DNA from: an uncultured Pelagibacteraceae bacterium
Lineage (GTDB): Bacteria > Pseudomonadota > Alphaproteobacteria > Pelagibacterales > Pelagibacteraceae
Assembly (NCBI GenBank): GCA_902599575.1
Contig: CACKFS010000002.1
Span: 1 to 64,000 of the forward strand
Direction: 5' to 3'
Length of the DNA: 64,000 bases
Shown: positions 1 to 8,782 of the stretch, one piece after another
Numbering within the stretch: position 1 is the first letter of the stretch
Layout of the letters: the number at the start of each line of letters is the position of its first letter
Notes under the pieces: generated by a model
Database searches by the model: none
Told to the model about the DNA's origin: nothing
The model's input: only the letters and a program-made list of their open reading frames with translations
Position numbers and translations under genes: made by a program

Positions 1-4
1 TTTT

Positions 5-313
5 ATGAGTTCATTCGAAGATAGAAAAAAAAATTTTGAAAATAAGTTTGCTCATGATGAAGAGCTTAAATTTAAAGTAAACTCAAAAAGAAACAAATAT
101 TTAGGTGAATGGGCCGCAGAAATTTTGGGAAAAAAAGATCAAGAAAAAGAACAATATATATTAGAAGTAATAAAATCTAATTTTAGTGAACCAGGTGATG
201 AAGATATAATTAAAAAATTGTGCCAAGATTTGAAAGGTAAAAATATTTCAGAAAATGATGTTAGAGAAAAATTAAATGAACTGCTGCAAACCGCAAAAAA
301 AGATTTTTTATAG
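5..313 (+). CDS. ATPase inhibitor zeta subunit family protein (DUF1476)
   Basis: Small soluble protein of the DUF1476 family; the studied Paracoccus member is the zeta subunit, which inhibits ATP hydrolysis by F1-ATPase. The N-terminus carries the family signature (SFEDRKKNFENKFAHD, residues 2-17) followed by RNKYLGEWAAEIL. The rest is charged and probably helical. The 102 residues match the family length. The ATG is five bases from the window edge, so no promoter or ribosome binding site can be seen, but the Met aligns with family starts. The 3' end overlaps the next gene by 38 bases. Family assignment is firm; the inhibitory role is inferred. Confidence 0.9.
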   Translation: MSSFEDRKKNFENKFAHDEELKFKVNSKRNKYLGEWAAEILGKKDQEKEQYILEVIKSNFSEPGDEDIIKKLCQDLKGKNISENDVREKLNELLQTAKKDFL

Positions 314-794
314 TTTAATTATTTTTTTTTTTTTAATTTCAAAACCTATTCATTCATTAGAGGTTGAGGGATTTGCAAAAGTTATTGATGGTGACACAAT
401 AATTATAGATAAAAAAAAAATCCGATTATTAGGAATAGATGCACCTGAAATTGAACAATACTGTAAAAAACCCTGGATACAATTTAATTTTATTACTCTA
501 AATAAAAAATACAAATGTGGTTTAGTAGCAAAAGAAAGATTAGATAAAATTATTTCAAAAAACAAAATAAAATGTAAAGGTGAAAAGTATGATCGCTATA
601 AAAGATTAATTGCAATTTGTTATAAAAAAAAAATAGATTTAAACAATTGGATGGTTAAAAATGGGTTAGCATTAAATTACACCAAGTATTCAAAAAAATA
701 CATTAGTTCTGAAATACAAGCTAAAAGAGAAAAATTGGGATTATGGAAAGGTCAATTTGATAAACCATGGGAATGGAGAAAAAAAAATAAATAA
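276..794 (+). CDS. Secreted thermonuclease-like (SNase) protein
   Basis: Staphylococcal-nuclease-fold protein of 172 residues, expected to cleave DNA or RNA outside the cytoplasm. A hydrophobic N-terminal segment (about residues 10-27) looks like a signal peptide. SNase motifs follow in order: GDT (39-41), RLLGIDAPE (50-58, holding equivalents of the catalytic Arg and Glu) and YDRYKRLIA, which holds the second catalytic Arg. The ATG lies inside the preceding gene; no later start would keep the whole leader. It may serve nucleic-acid scavenging, which is inference. The fold is confident, substrate and location moderately so. Confidence 0.85.
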   Translation: MNCCKPQKKIFYSLIIFFFLISKPIHSLEVEGFAKVIDGDTIIIDKKKIRLLGIDAPEIEQYCKKPWIQFNFITLNKKYKCGLVAKERLDKIISKNKIKCKGEKYDRYKRLIAICYKKKIDLNNWMVKNGLALNYTKYSKKYISSEIQAKREKLGLWKGQFDKPWEWRKKNK

Positions 795-808
795 ATTATA
801 ATTCTGAA

Positions 809-1405
809 GTGATTCATTTTAAAAAAACTTGGGTAATTTTTTTCTTTTTTTTAATAAATTGCTCATCGATACCAAAAAATACATCTGATGGCTGTTCAAT
901 ATTCTCTGAAAGATATTTATGGTACAAGCATTCAAAAAAAACAGAGCAAAAATGGGGTACACCAATTTATATACAATTAGCAATAATTAAAATGGAGTCT
1001 GATTTCGATTGGCTTGCTAAACCCGAGAGAAATAAGATTTTTAAAATAATTCCTTATAAAAGACCTTCATCTTCTTTTGGGTATTCTCAAGCAGTCAAGG
1101 GTACTTGGAAACAATACAAAAAAGAAACAAACAATCCGCTAGCAATTAGAAACAGGTTTAAAGATAGTGTAGATTTTATAGGATGGTATACAAACAAATC
1201 CTCAAAAATATTAAAAATTTCGAAAGAAGATCCTTTTAGACAATACATTGCTTACCATGAAGGGTGGGGCAATTATAAACACTATAAAAAAAATAAAAAG
1301 GTTATTAATTTAGCTAAAAAAGTAAAAGGTTACTCTGAAATATATAAAAAACAATTAACGAAGTGTAAAAAAAAATTAAGTCGAAAGAAATTTATAATTT
1401 ATTAA
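809..1405 (+). CDS. Putative lipoprotein with lysozyme/SLT-like domain
   Basis: Protein of 198 residues starting at GTG, 14 bases after the nuclease gene. The N-terminus is hydrophobic and ends in a possible lipobox (LINC, Cys18). The segment KMESDF (Glu63) followed by SSSFGYSQAVKGTW resembles the catalytic-Glu and G-[LY]-[MS]-Q region of transglycosylase SLT domains. The C-terminus is strongly basic. It probably acts on peptidoglycan in the periplasm, which is inferred from the motif alone. It ends tail-to-tail with the RND pump gene, the two sharing TTAA as stop codons. Moderate confidence in function. Confidence 0.6.
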   Translation: MIHFKKTWVIFFFFLINCSSIPKNTSDGCSIFSERYLWYKHSKKTEQKWGTPIYIQLAIIKMESDFDWLAKPERNKIFKIIPYKRPSSSFGYSQAVKGTWKQYKKETNNPLAIRNRFKDSVDFIGWYTNKSSKILKISKEDPFRQYIAYHEGWGNYKHYKKNKKVINLAKKVKGYSEIYKKQLTKCKKKLSRKKFIIY

Positions 1406-4400
1406 CTTAACTCTTTATTTAATTTTTCCTCAATATAATTAATACTTTTAGTATTTTTTCCAATTATCAAATAAATTACTGGTATCACATACAATGTAAA
1501 AAATGTTGAAAAAAACATACCTGCAAATATCGTTATACCAACAGTTAATCTACTTGCCTCGCCAGGACCGCTGCTAATTATTAATGGTAAAACTCCAAAT
1601 ATAGTAGAGGAAGATGTCATTAATATTGGTCTTAATCTAATGCTAGCCGACTCCATAACAGCTGTTTTAATATTCTTTCCTTCGGCTCTTAATTGATTTG
1701 CAAATTCAACAATCAATATTCCATTTTTTGTGGCTAAACCTATAAGAATAATTAATGCTATCTGACTATAAACATTTATTGAACTTCCTACTAATAACAA
1801 ACCGACCAAACCACCTAAAATAGCTAGTGGAACTGTTAACATGATGGTTAACGGATGTTTGAAACTTTCAAATTGGGCAGCCATTACTAAATAAGCAGTT
1901 ATTAATGCTAAAACAAATATTAAATATATTTGATAACTAATTTCCTTTATTTGCTCACTTTCACCCTTGAATTCAACCCTGGCTTCTGGGGTATTCTTCT
2001 TTACAACATCTTCCAAAAAATTAAGTGCTGATACTAACGTGTAATCACCAATAATATTCGCAGATATTGTTACAGCTTTTTGTCTATTATATCTCGATAA
2101 AAATGGAGCAGTGCCTTCCTCATCAATTGTAACGAAATTAGAAAGTGAAATAAGCTTATTAGTATTTTTTGATCTTACATAAACTTTATTTAAACTTGAT
2201 GGCTCATTTCTATTAGATATATCACCCTGCAATATTATAGAATATTCTTTTCCATCTTTAGTAAAGTTAGTAACATTTTTTGAACCAAAAATTGTTTCAA
2301 TAGTTTTTCCTATCTCTACAGTCGAGATACCTAAGTCAGAGGTTTTTTTTTGATCAATCTTTACATTTAAAATTGGTTTATTTAGTTCAAAATCATCCTC
2401 AATATTAGTCAGATTTTTATTTTTTCTTGCCTCCAATTTTATTATTTCTTTCCATCTTATTAATTCTTCATAAGTATTTCCTTGTATTACAAATTGAATA
2501 GGTTTTTCTACACCACCAGTTCTAATTCCTTGTGGCATTATTGGAAAAGCTAAAACTCCAGGCACTTTAGAAATTTCTTTAAAAGACTCCATCATAATTT
2601 TTTGACCACTTCTGTCTCTTTTTTCCCAACTCTCTAGTAAAGCTATTATGAATGCAGAGTTTACTTGTTTACTACTTTTTCCAAACCCAGGTACTCTTAA
2701 TATCACTCTTCTGTACTCACCTTTGCCAATTTTAGGAAGGAGAAATCCTTCAATTTCTTGTGCTTTGTTCGATGTAAAATCAAAGCCAGAACTTTGTGGT
2801 GCTTTTACAATTACAAAAAAAGCTCCTCTATCTTCTTTTGGAATTAGTTGTTTGGGAGCATAAAGAAATGCTGTTATCGTTAATATTAATACAGAAAACA
2901 AAAAAAATATAACTGTCTTTTTCTTATCGATCCAGTATGAAAGTGAGTTCTTATAAAATATTTTAAAATCTTTCATTTTTTTTTCAAAACTGTGAGTTAA
3001 TTTATTTTTTTTATCATTTTGCCCTAGGACCTTACTTGCTAGCATAGGGCTAAGGGATAAAGCTACAAAACTAGAAATTATCACTGCAAAGCTTAAGGTA
3101 ACGGCAGTTTCCATATAAAGAACACTTGATAATCCCTTAACAAAAATTAAAGGAATAAAAACAGCCACAAGAACTAATGTTGTTGCAATAATTGCAAATG
3201 AAACTTGTTTCGAGCCCTTGTAAGCCGCAACTAATGGTGAATCTCCAAGCTCAATTCTTCTTACAATATTCTCTAACATTACTATGGCGTCGTCTACTAC
3301 AATTCCAATGGCAAGTACTAGTGCCATTAATGTGAAAAGATTTATTGAGAAATCGAAAAAATATATTGCTAGAAACGTAGAAATTAGTGAAACGGGCAAA
3401 GCAACAAGAGGTACTATTAATGACCTAAAATTACCCAAAAAAGAATAGATTATAAATGACACAAGTATTAAGGCTACAAAAAGAGTTTTGTAAACCTCTT
3501 TAATTGCACTAGAAATGTAATTACTCCTATCAAAAGAAACTTCTAATTTTGTTCCATCTGGTAGACTAGGTTCAATTTGTTTTATTTTTTTCTTAATTCT
3601 GTTTGCTACTGAAATAGTGTTTGCATCTGAGTTTTGATAAATACCTATACCCACTACTTGTCTACCATTTCCTTTAAATAATGTTCTCGTTGATACTGGA
3701 CCGAATTCTATTCTTGCAACATCTTCAAGTTTAGTAATAGATCCGTCTATCGATTTTTTTAACGGCAATTTTTTAAAAGATTCAAGTGATTCATATGCAT
3801 TTTCGAGTTTAATTGTTAAATCAATATCTTTAGACTCTATTTTTCCAGCAGGAAATTCTACATTTTCCTGCCTGAGGACATTTTCTATATCTTGAGTTGT
3901 AAGATCTCTAGCTGCTAATGAGAGTGGATCTAACCAGACCCGAAGAGATAGTTCCCTCTCTCCACCCAACCTCACTCTTCCAACACCTTCAACTGTTGAA
4001 AAATAGTCGGTTAAATACCTATCCGCGTAATCTGTCAATTCAAGATCAGACATAAAGTCAGAACTAAAACTTAACCACATGGTTGTTCTAAAACCAGCTG
4101 ATTGTTTGAATATTTCAGGTGCATCTGACTCAGTAGGTAAATTATCTAATACTCTTGCAATCGAACTTCTCACGTCATTTGCCACATCATCAATATCAAG
4201 ATTATCTTTGAATGTTAGATCAATTCTTGACCTTTCATCTTCACTCATTGATTCTATAGAGACTAACCCGGCAGTACCTCCAACAAAGTCCTCAATTTTT
4301 TGAGTAATTTGTTTATCAACAACATTTGCAGATGCGCCTTTATAATCTGTTTGTATTGATACTACTGGTCTATCAATATCTGGAATTTCATTAGTAGGGA

Positions 4401-4494
4401 TATCAAAAAAAACTAGACCTCCAAATATTACTAATACCAAACTCATCACTGAGGCAATGACAGGTCTTTTAATAGATAAGTCAGTTAGAAACAT
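1402..4494 (-). CDS. RND-family efflux transporter (HAE1/MdtB-like inner membrane pump)
   Basis: Proton-driven inner-membrane pump subunit of 1030 residues, the usual RND length. It starts MFLTDLSIKRPV with the first membrane helix at about 12-32. Two periplasmic halves alternate with twelve helices, and the TM4 proton-relay pair is present (GIVVDDAIVMLENI, Asp-Asp near residue 400). The adaptor gene lies one base upstream in the same operon. No TolC-type outer-membrane gene is adjacent, so the channel must be encoded elsewhere. Substrate cannot be told from sequence; drugs, lipids or metabolites are all possible. Confidence 0.93.
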   Translation of the reverse strand: MFLTDLSIKRPVIASVMSLVLVIFGGLVFFDIPTNEIPDIDRPVVSIQTDYKGASANVVDKQITQKIEDFVGGTAGLVSIESMSEDERSRIDLTFKDNLDIDDVANDVRSSIARVLDNLPTESDAPEIFKQSAGFRTTMWLSFSSDFMSDLELTDYADRYLTDYFSTVEGVGRVRLGGERELSLRVWLDPLSLAARDLTTQDIENVLRQENVEFPAGKIESKDIDLTIKLENAYESLESFKKLPLKKSIDGSITKLEDVARIEFGPVSTRTLFKGNGRQVVGIGIYQNSDANTISVANRIKKKIKQIEPSLPDGTKLEVSFDRSNYISSAIKEVYKTLFVALILVSFIIYSFLGNFRSLIVPLVALPVSLISTFLAIYFFDFSINLFTLMALVLAIGIVVDDAIVMLENIVRRIELGDSPLVAAYKGSKQVSFAIIATTLVLVAVFIPLIFVKGLSSVLYMETAVTLSFAVIISSFVALSLSPMLASKVLGQNDKKNKLTHSFEKKMKDFKIFYKNSLSYWIDKKKTVIFFLFSVLILTITAFLYAPKQLIPKEDRGAFFVIVKAPQSSGFDFTSNKAQEIEGFLLPKIGKGEYRRVILRVPGFGKSSKQVNSAFIIALLESWEKRDRSGQKIMMESFKEISKVPGVLAFPIMPQGIRTGGVEKPIQFVIQGNTYEELIRWKEIIKLEARKNKNLTNIEDDFELNKPILNVKIDQKKTSDLGISTVEIGKTIETIFGSKNVTNFTKDGKEYSIILQGDISNRNEPSSLNKVYVRSKNTNKLISLSNFVTIDEEGTAPFLSRYNRQKAVTISANIIGDYTLVSALNFLEDVVKKNTPEARVEFKGESEQIKEISYQIYLIFVLALITAYLVMAAQFESFKHPLTIMLTVPLAILGGLVGLLLVGSSINVYSQIALIILIGLATKNGILIVEFANQLRAEGKNIKTAVMESASIRLRPILMTSSSTIFGVLPLIISSGPGEASRLTVGITIFAGMFFSTFFTLYVIPVIYLIIGKNTKSINYIEEKLNKELS

Positions 4495-4495
4495 T

Positions 4496-5359
4496 TTAAT
4501 TTAAAATTTTTATTTTAATTTTGTCTCTTACCTTTGATATTCCTTCGGTAACTATTTTGTCTCCTAAAGATAATCCATCAATTATCGAAACTTTACCAAA
4601 GTTTCTCTTTCCAATTTTCACTTTGATCTTATTCACCGTATTATCTTCTAGAACTTTGTAGACAAAAGCAGCTTCACCTTGAATTAAAAGCGAATTTTCA
4701 GGAATTCCTAATTGTTCTTTCTTATCGTAAATAATTTTTATATCTAAAAGCATGCCTGGAATTAACTTTAAGTCTTTATTTTCAACAATTATACTTGCAA
4801 GTACAGATCTTGTACTGGGGTCTACCCTTGAACTGACAGACTCTATAGTACCGTAAAATTTTTTTTCAAACGAATCTGATTTAACTTCAGCTGAAAGCCC
4901 AGGTTTTAATATGTTTAAATATATTTCAGGAACTTTAATATTTAGTAATATTGATGTTGTATCATCCAAAGTTAATATAAAAGATTCAGTTCCCAAAACT
5001 CCTTGTGCTATTTCTCTTTTTCCTAAAATACCTTTAAAAGGTGCAACAATTTTTTTATCTGAAGTTTCAAAAATAACCTCTCCCTCTTCAACAACCTTAC
5101 CTATAATTATGTTTTCGTTTAATATTTCACTTTTTTTAATTCTATAATTTTTATTTTTAAGAGATAATGCAGTTCCAAAAGTTTCTATACTTTCATAAAA
5201 TGTGGACTTGCTTACAGCGTTAACGATTACACCTGGTGGCGGCATCTTAGAAAATTTCTTTACAAAGTGTTTAGTAACAAAATGTCTACCAACTATTACT
5301 GAAATAATAATAATTAATAAAACTATTAAAAAAAATTGAATTTTTTTCGATTTAATCAT
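4496..5359 (-). CDS. RND efflux periplasmic adaptor (membrane fusion protein)
   Basis: Adaptor of 287 residues with one N-terminal membrane anchor (about 8-25), then a lipoyl/barrel-sandwich fold and a beta-barrel, as in HlyD/AcrA families. The segment KIVAPFKGILGKREIAQG matches the lipoyl-like half-motif, and the C-terminal GLSLGDKIVTEGISKVRDK stretch is typical of the membrane-proximal domain. It is shorter than AcrA (about 400 residues) because the alpha-helical hairpin that reaches the outer-membrane channel is very small. The gene sits one base before the pump and overlaps the sulfurtransferase gene upstream by 4 bases. Confidence 0.88.
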   Translation of the reverse strand: MIKSKKIQFFLIVLLIIIISVIVGRHFVTKHFVKKFSKMPPPGVIVNAVSKSTFYESIETFGTALSLKNKNYRIKKSEILNENIIIGKVVEEGEVIFETSDKKIVAPFKGILGKREIAQGVLGTESFILTLDDTTSILLNIKVPEIYLNILKPGLSAEVKSDSFEKKFYGTIESVSSRVDPSTRSVLASIIVENKDLKLIPGMLLDIKIIYDKKEQLGIPENSLLIQGEAAFVYKVLEDNTVNKIKVKIGKRNFGKVSIIDGLSLGDKIVTEGISKVRDKIKIKILN

Positions 5360-6180
5360 GGTGAATACTTACCATATTCACTCCAAGATCCATCATAAAT
5401 AATTGGCTGGTAGTCTTTATTTACTATCTTATAAGCATATGCTAGCACTGAGGCAGTGACTCCTGATCCACAAGTAAAAACAAATTTATTATTGTTCTTT
5501 GTTTTTATTATTTTTTCAAAAATTAACTTAAGTTCGTCCTTGGTTTTTAATTCGTTTGTAATTTGATTTATACATTCTCCATAAGGCAAACATAAAGAAT
5601 TTTTGATACTTCCTCTTCTTAATCCTTTTCTAGGTTCATCTATTTCTCCTTTAAATCTTTTAAGACTTCTTGCATCAACAACTGCAAAATTATTTGTATC
5701 AATATTTTCATTTATTTGGCTCATATTAAAAACATAATTTTCTTTTTTAATTGCTTTGTAATTTGAAGTTACGATATTGGTTTTCTCATCAGTTAAAGCT
5801 TTATTTTCTTGTTTCCATTTTTTCAATCCTCCGTTTAAAATATATAATTTTCCAATGTCATGCCCAAAATACAATAAGGAAAACCAACATCTGCAAGCAG
5901 AATATAATCTTGAGTTATCGTAAATAAGAATTTTATCATTGTTAGAAATGCCTAACTTAGAAATACTTTTGCTCCATTGATCCTCAGAGGGTAACATGTG
6001 AGGGAGATCAGTATTTTTTTCAGATGTATTGTCTAGGTCGAAAAAAACGGAGTTAGGAATATGACACTCCTTATATTCTAAATAAGGATCCCTATTTTCA
6101 GTTGGTAAATGCCATGAAGCATCAATTATTTTAAATTCTTTTAAATTTTTTTCAGCAAAGTCTGTTGATATTAGGCTCAT
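5356..6180 (-). CDS. sseA: 3-mercaptopyruvate/thiosulfate sulfurtransferase
   Basis: Two-rhodanese-domain enzyme of 274 residues that transfers sulfane sulfur from 3-mercaptopyruvate or thiosulfate to an acceptor. The catalytic loop CGSGVTA (Cys near residue 237) is of the mercaptopyruvate type, and Arg residues of the inactive first domain are preserved (DNSRLYSACRCWF). The start overlaps the stop of msrA by 4 bases (ATGA type), and the stop overlaps the adaptor gene. Pairing with msrA suggests a role in sulfur handling under oxidative stress, which is inference. Confidence 0.9.
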   Translation of the reverse strand: MSLISTDFAEKNLKEFKIIDASWHLPTENRDPYLEYKECHIPNSVFFDLDNTSEKNTDLPHMLPSEDQWSKSISKLGISNNDKILIYDNSRLYSACRCWFSLLYFGHDIGKLYILNGGLKKWKQENKALTDEKTNIVTSNYKAIKKENYVFNMSQINENIDTNNFAVVDARSLKRFKGEIDEPRKGLRRGSIKNSLCLPYGECINQITNELKTKDELKLIFEKIIKTKNNNKFVFTCGSGVTASVLAYAYKIVNKDYQPIIYDGSWSEYGKYSP

Positions 6181-6623
6181 AGATTTTTTATAAGATATTT
6201 TTGATGATATTCCTCTGCCTTACAATAATTTAAAACCTCAGTTATTTTTGTAACAATCCTGCCTTTAAAATCTAAATTTCTCTTATCTAAAACTTTTCCA
6301 GCTACTTTTTTTTGAATTTCATTTAAATAGAAAATTTCACTTCTATACTGAGTTCCTATATCTGGACCTTGTCGGTCAAGAGTTGTTGGATCATGAAAAT
6401 CAAAAAATAGATTTATTATTTTTTCGTATGAAATGATATTTTCATCAAACTCAATTTTTACTACTTCAGCATGTCCAGTGGTACCAGTGCAAACTTCTTG
6501 ATAATTTGTATCTTTATTTTTTCCACCGCAGTATCCTACTTCAGTATTAGTTACACCGTCTATTTCACCAAATTTTCTTTCTGGTCCCCAAAAACATCCT
6601 AAACCTAATATTGCTATTTCCAT
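6177..6623 (-). CDS. msrA: Peptide-methionine (S)-S-oxide reductase
   Basis: Repairs methionine S-sulfoxide in proteins, using thioredoxin as reductant. The active-site motif GCFWGPE is at residues 9-15 (Cys10), followed by GVTNTEVGYCGG and the TGHAEVVKIEFDE block, both diagnostic of MsrA. At 148 residues it is a minimal MsrA without N- or C-terminal extensions. First gene of the minus-strand msrA-sseA-adaptor-pump series; a divergent DMT permease starts 44 bases away, so promoters for both must lie in 6624-6667. Confidence 0.95.
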   Translation of the reverse strand: MEIAILGLGCFWGPERKFGEIDGVTNTEVGYCGGKNKDTNYQEVCTGTTGHAEVVKIEFDENIISYEKIINLFFDFHDPTTLDRQGPDIGTQYRSEIFYLNEIQKKVAGKVLDKRNLDFKGRIVTKITEVLNYCKAEEYHQKYLIKNL

Positions 6624-6667
6624 TGATTATTAAATTAAAGTATCTAAAAGTATGTTGAGTAAATCAT

Positions 6668-7549
6668 ATGCTCAGTAAAAATCAATTAGGTTTTTTGTAC
6701 ATGTTTCTATCAGTGTGCGCCTTCTCACTAATGGATTTAATAATAAAATGGACTGCAGATTACCCACTTGGTCAAGTCGTTTTTTTTAGAGGTTTTTTTG
6801 GGATAGTATTTTATTTTTTTGTAATACCTAAAAATAGATTAAATAATTTCTATCGAACAAAAAGAGCATTTTTACATTTTTTAAGGTGTTTTGTGGGTCT
6901 TATAGCAATGGTAGCAATATTTATTGCACTAAGAAATTTACCTTTAGCTACAGTAGTTAGCATATCATTTGCTGCACCTATATTTACAACTATTTTTTCA
7001 ATATTTTTTTTAAGTGAGAGGGTTGGTATCTATAGATGGCTCGCTGTAGTAATTGGATTTGTAGGAATTCTAATTATTACAGAACCAGGTTTTGAAAGTT
7101 TAAATATTTATTACATCTTCCCAATAATTTTTTGTATTGGTCTTTCATATGTTGCAATTGCAATAAGACAGCTTTCTTCAACTGAACCAGTTTGGTTAAT
7201 TTCATTAAATTTTTCAATAGCAATCACAATAGCTGGATTATGTACTTTACCTTATGGTTGGAAAATACCTTCCTTTTTTGATTTTTTCGTTTTGTCTCTA
7301 GTTGGTTTGTTTGGTGGTGTTGCAAACCTCTGGCTAAGCCAATCTTATAAATTTTCTGAGGTATCTTTAGTTACTCCATTAAAATATTTAGGATTAGTAT
7401 TTGCTATTTTTTTTGGTTATTTAATATGGGGCGAAGTTCCATCTTTGAAATCATTAATTGGTGGATTATTAGTAATCTTATCTTCAATTATAATTTTTAG
7501 ACGTGAAATAATAATTAAAAAAGTACCCACAATACAAAGACATGACTAA
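6668..7549 (+). CDS. DMT-superfamily (EamA) permease
   Basis: Integral membrane protein of 293 residues with about ten hydrophobic helices arranged as two EamA repeats. Typical motifs are the FFRGFFG segment after TM2 and the LPLATVVSISFAAPIFTTIFS helix, similar to alphaproteobacterial carriers annotated as S-adenosylmethionine or riboflavin/amino-acid exporters. The true substrate cannot be deduced. The 3' end overlaps the DNA glycosylase gene by 8 bases, so the two are probably co-transcribed. Confidence 0.85.
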   Translation: MLSKNQLGFLYMFLSVCAFSLMDLIIKWTADYPLGQVVFFRGFFGIVFYFFVIPKNRLNNFYRTKRAFLHFLRCFVGLIAMVAIFIALRNLPLATVVSISFAAPIFTTIFSIFFLSERVGIYRWLAVVIGFVGILIITEPGFESLNIYYIFPIIFCIGLSYVAIAIRQLSSTEPVWLISLNFSIAITIAGLCTLPYGWKIPSFFDFFVLSLVGLFGGVANLWLSQSYKFSEVSLVTPLKYLGLVFAIFFGYLIWGEVPSLKSLIGGLLVILSSIIIFRREIIIKKVPTIQRHD

Positions 7550-8168
7550 AAAACCGCATTATTGGAATAAAGCAATAAAAGTTTTATCAAAAAAAGATAA
7601 AATAATGAAAGGGTTAATACTAAAATACCCTGATAAAACCTTAACAACCCGTAAAGATTTGTTTTATTCTTTATGTAAAAGCATTATTGGTCAACAAATA
7701 AGTGTCGCAGCCGCTAACTCGGTTTTTAAAAAATTTTCGAAAGCATGTAAAGGCAAAATAAAGCCTGGTAATGTTGCAGTGTTAAATAAATTAAAACTTA
7801 AAAAATGTGGTTTAAGTAGACAAAAGATAAAAGGTATTCAAGAACTTGCAAAAAAAATTAAGAATAAAACCTTTGACGCAAAAAAAATTAAATATATGAG
7901 TGACGAAGAAGCAATTGAATACCTCTCTGATTTACGTCAAATTGGGAGATGGTCTGCGGAAATGATATTAATTTTTAATTTAAATAGATCAAACATTTGG
8001 CCAATACAAGATATTGGCCTTTTAAGAGCTATTTCAAATAACTATAAAAAAAAATATCATCCTCCAAAAAATTTTGTAAATAAGCTAAATAAAAAATTTA
8101 CTCCTTATTGTACCGTAGCTACTTGGTATTTATGGAGATCAATAGATGATGAACCAATACAATATTAG
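7542..8168 (+). CDS. DNA-3-methyladenine glycosylase II-like (HhH-GPD) protein
   Basis: Base-excision repair glycosylase of 208 residues belonging to the HhH-GPD superfamily, AlkA branch. The helix-hairpin-helix is LRQIGRWSAEMIL, followed by the catalytic Asp in WPIQDIGLLRAI. The first part (SLCKSIIGQQISVAAANSV) matches the family. It lacks the N-terminal beta domain of E. coli AlkA and has no Fe-S cysteine cluster, as in compact alphaproteobacterial and yeast Mag1-type enzymes. It removes alkylated purines. Start overlaps the upstream permease by 8 bases. Confidence 0.88.
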   Translation: MTKKPHYWNKAIKVLSKKDKIMKGLILKYPDKTLTTRKDLFYSLCKSIIGQQISVAAANSVFKKFSKACKGKIKPGNVAVLNKLKLKKCGLSRQKIKGIQELAKKIKNKTFDAKKIKYMSDEEAIEYLSDLRQIGRWSAEMILIFNLNRSNIWPIQDIGLLRAISNNYKKKYHPPKNFVNKLNKKFTPYCTVATWYLWRSIDDEPIQY

Positions 8169-8217
8169 AAAAATATCTTTACTTTTTATGAATTTTTTCA
8201 TGTAATAAAATTTTCAA

Positions 8218-8748
8218 ATGTCAAAAAAACTTATTATTGATTGGGATACATACAATAAGTCCATAGATAATCTGGCTGTCCAAATTAGTGATAGCGGCTT
8301 CAAACCTAGTTTTATAATATGTATTGCTAGAGGTGGTCTTAGAGTAGGTGATATTTTAAGCAGAATCTTCAATGTAAAATGTGGATATTTAGGGGTTGAG
8401 AGTTATTCAGCAGAAAAAAATAATCAAATTGCTGATAAACAAAATGAATTGACTTTTGCAAGAGATTTGTCAACTACATCAAGGAGTTATGGAGAAAATA
8501 TATTAGTAACTGACGACCTAATTGATACAGGTGTAACTCTAGAAAAAACTTTGAAATGGCTAGAAAATTATAAAGACTTCAAAGATAAAAAAATTAACTT
8601 CAAATCAGCTGTGCTTTATAAAAAAGAAAAATCTAACTTTAAATCAGATTATATAGTTCACAATTTACAAGATAATCCTTGGATTGTGTTTCCTTACGAA
8701 TTAAGAGAATTAATTTCTATAGAAGATCTAAAAAAAGAATTGAAGTAA
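8218..8748 (+). CDS. Purine phosphoribosyltransferase (HGPRT/XGPRT-like)
   Basis: Type I phosphoribosyltransferase of 176 residues. The PRPP-binding motif is ILVTDDLIDTGVTL, and an N-terminal PPi loop (CIARGGLRVGDILSRIF) is present. These resemble xanthine/hypoxanthine-guanine salvage enzymes more than pyr or apt types. The convergent neighbour is an AzgA-type purine permease, so the two may form a purine uptake and salvage pair although they are on opposite strands; this is a context inference. Followed directly by a strong hairpin. Confidence 0.8.
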   Translation: MSKKLIIDWDTYNKSIDNLAVQISDSGFKPSFIICIARGGLRVGDILSRIFNVKCGYLGVESYSAEKNNQIADKQNELTFARDLSTTSRSYGENILVTDDLIDTGVTLEKTLKWLENYKDFKDKKINFKSAVLYKKEKSNFKSDYIVHNLQDNPWIVFPYELRELISIEDLKKELK

Positions 8749-8774
8749 GGGGGCTAGTTTATTGGCTAGCCCCT
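8749..8774. terminator. Bidirectional hairpin terminator between convergent genes
   Basis: Inverted repeat GGGGCTAG (8750-8757) and CTAGCCCC (8766-8773) with an 8-base loop, sitting immediately after the phosphoribosyltransferase stop and 9 bases past the end of the minus-strand permease gene. It is strikingly GC-rich for this genome. No long T run follows on either strand, so it is a weak intrinsic terminator or an RNA-stabilising 3' hairpin serving both transcripts. Confidence 0.75.
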
Positions 8775-8782
8775 CGTAAATT

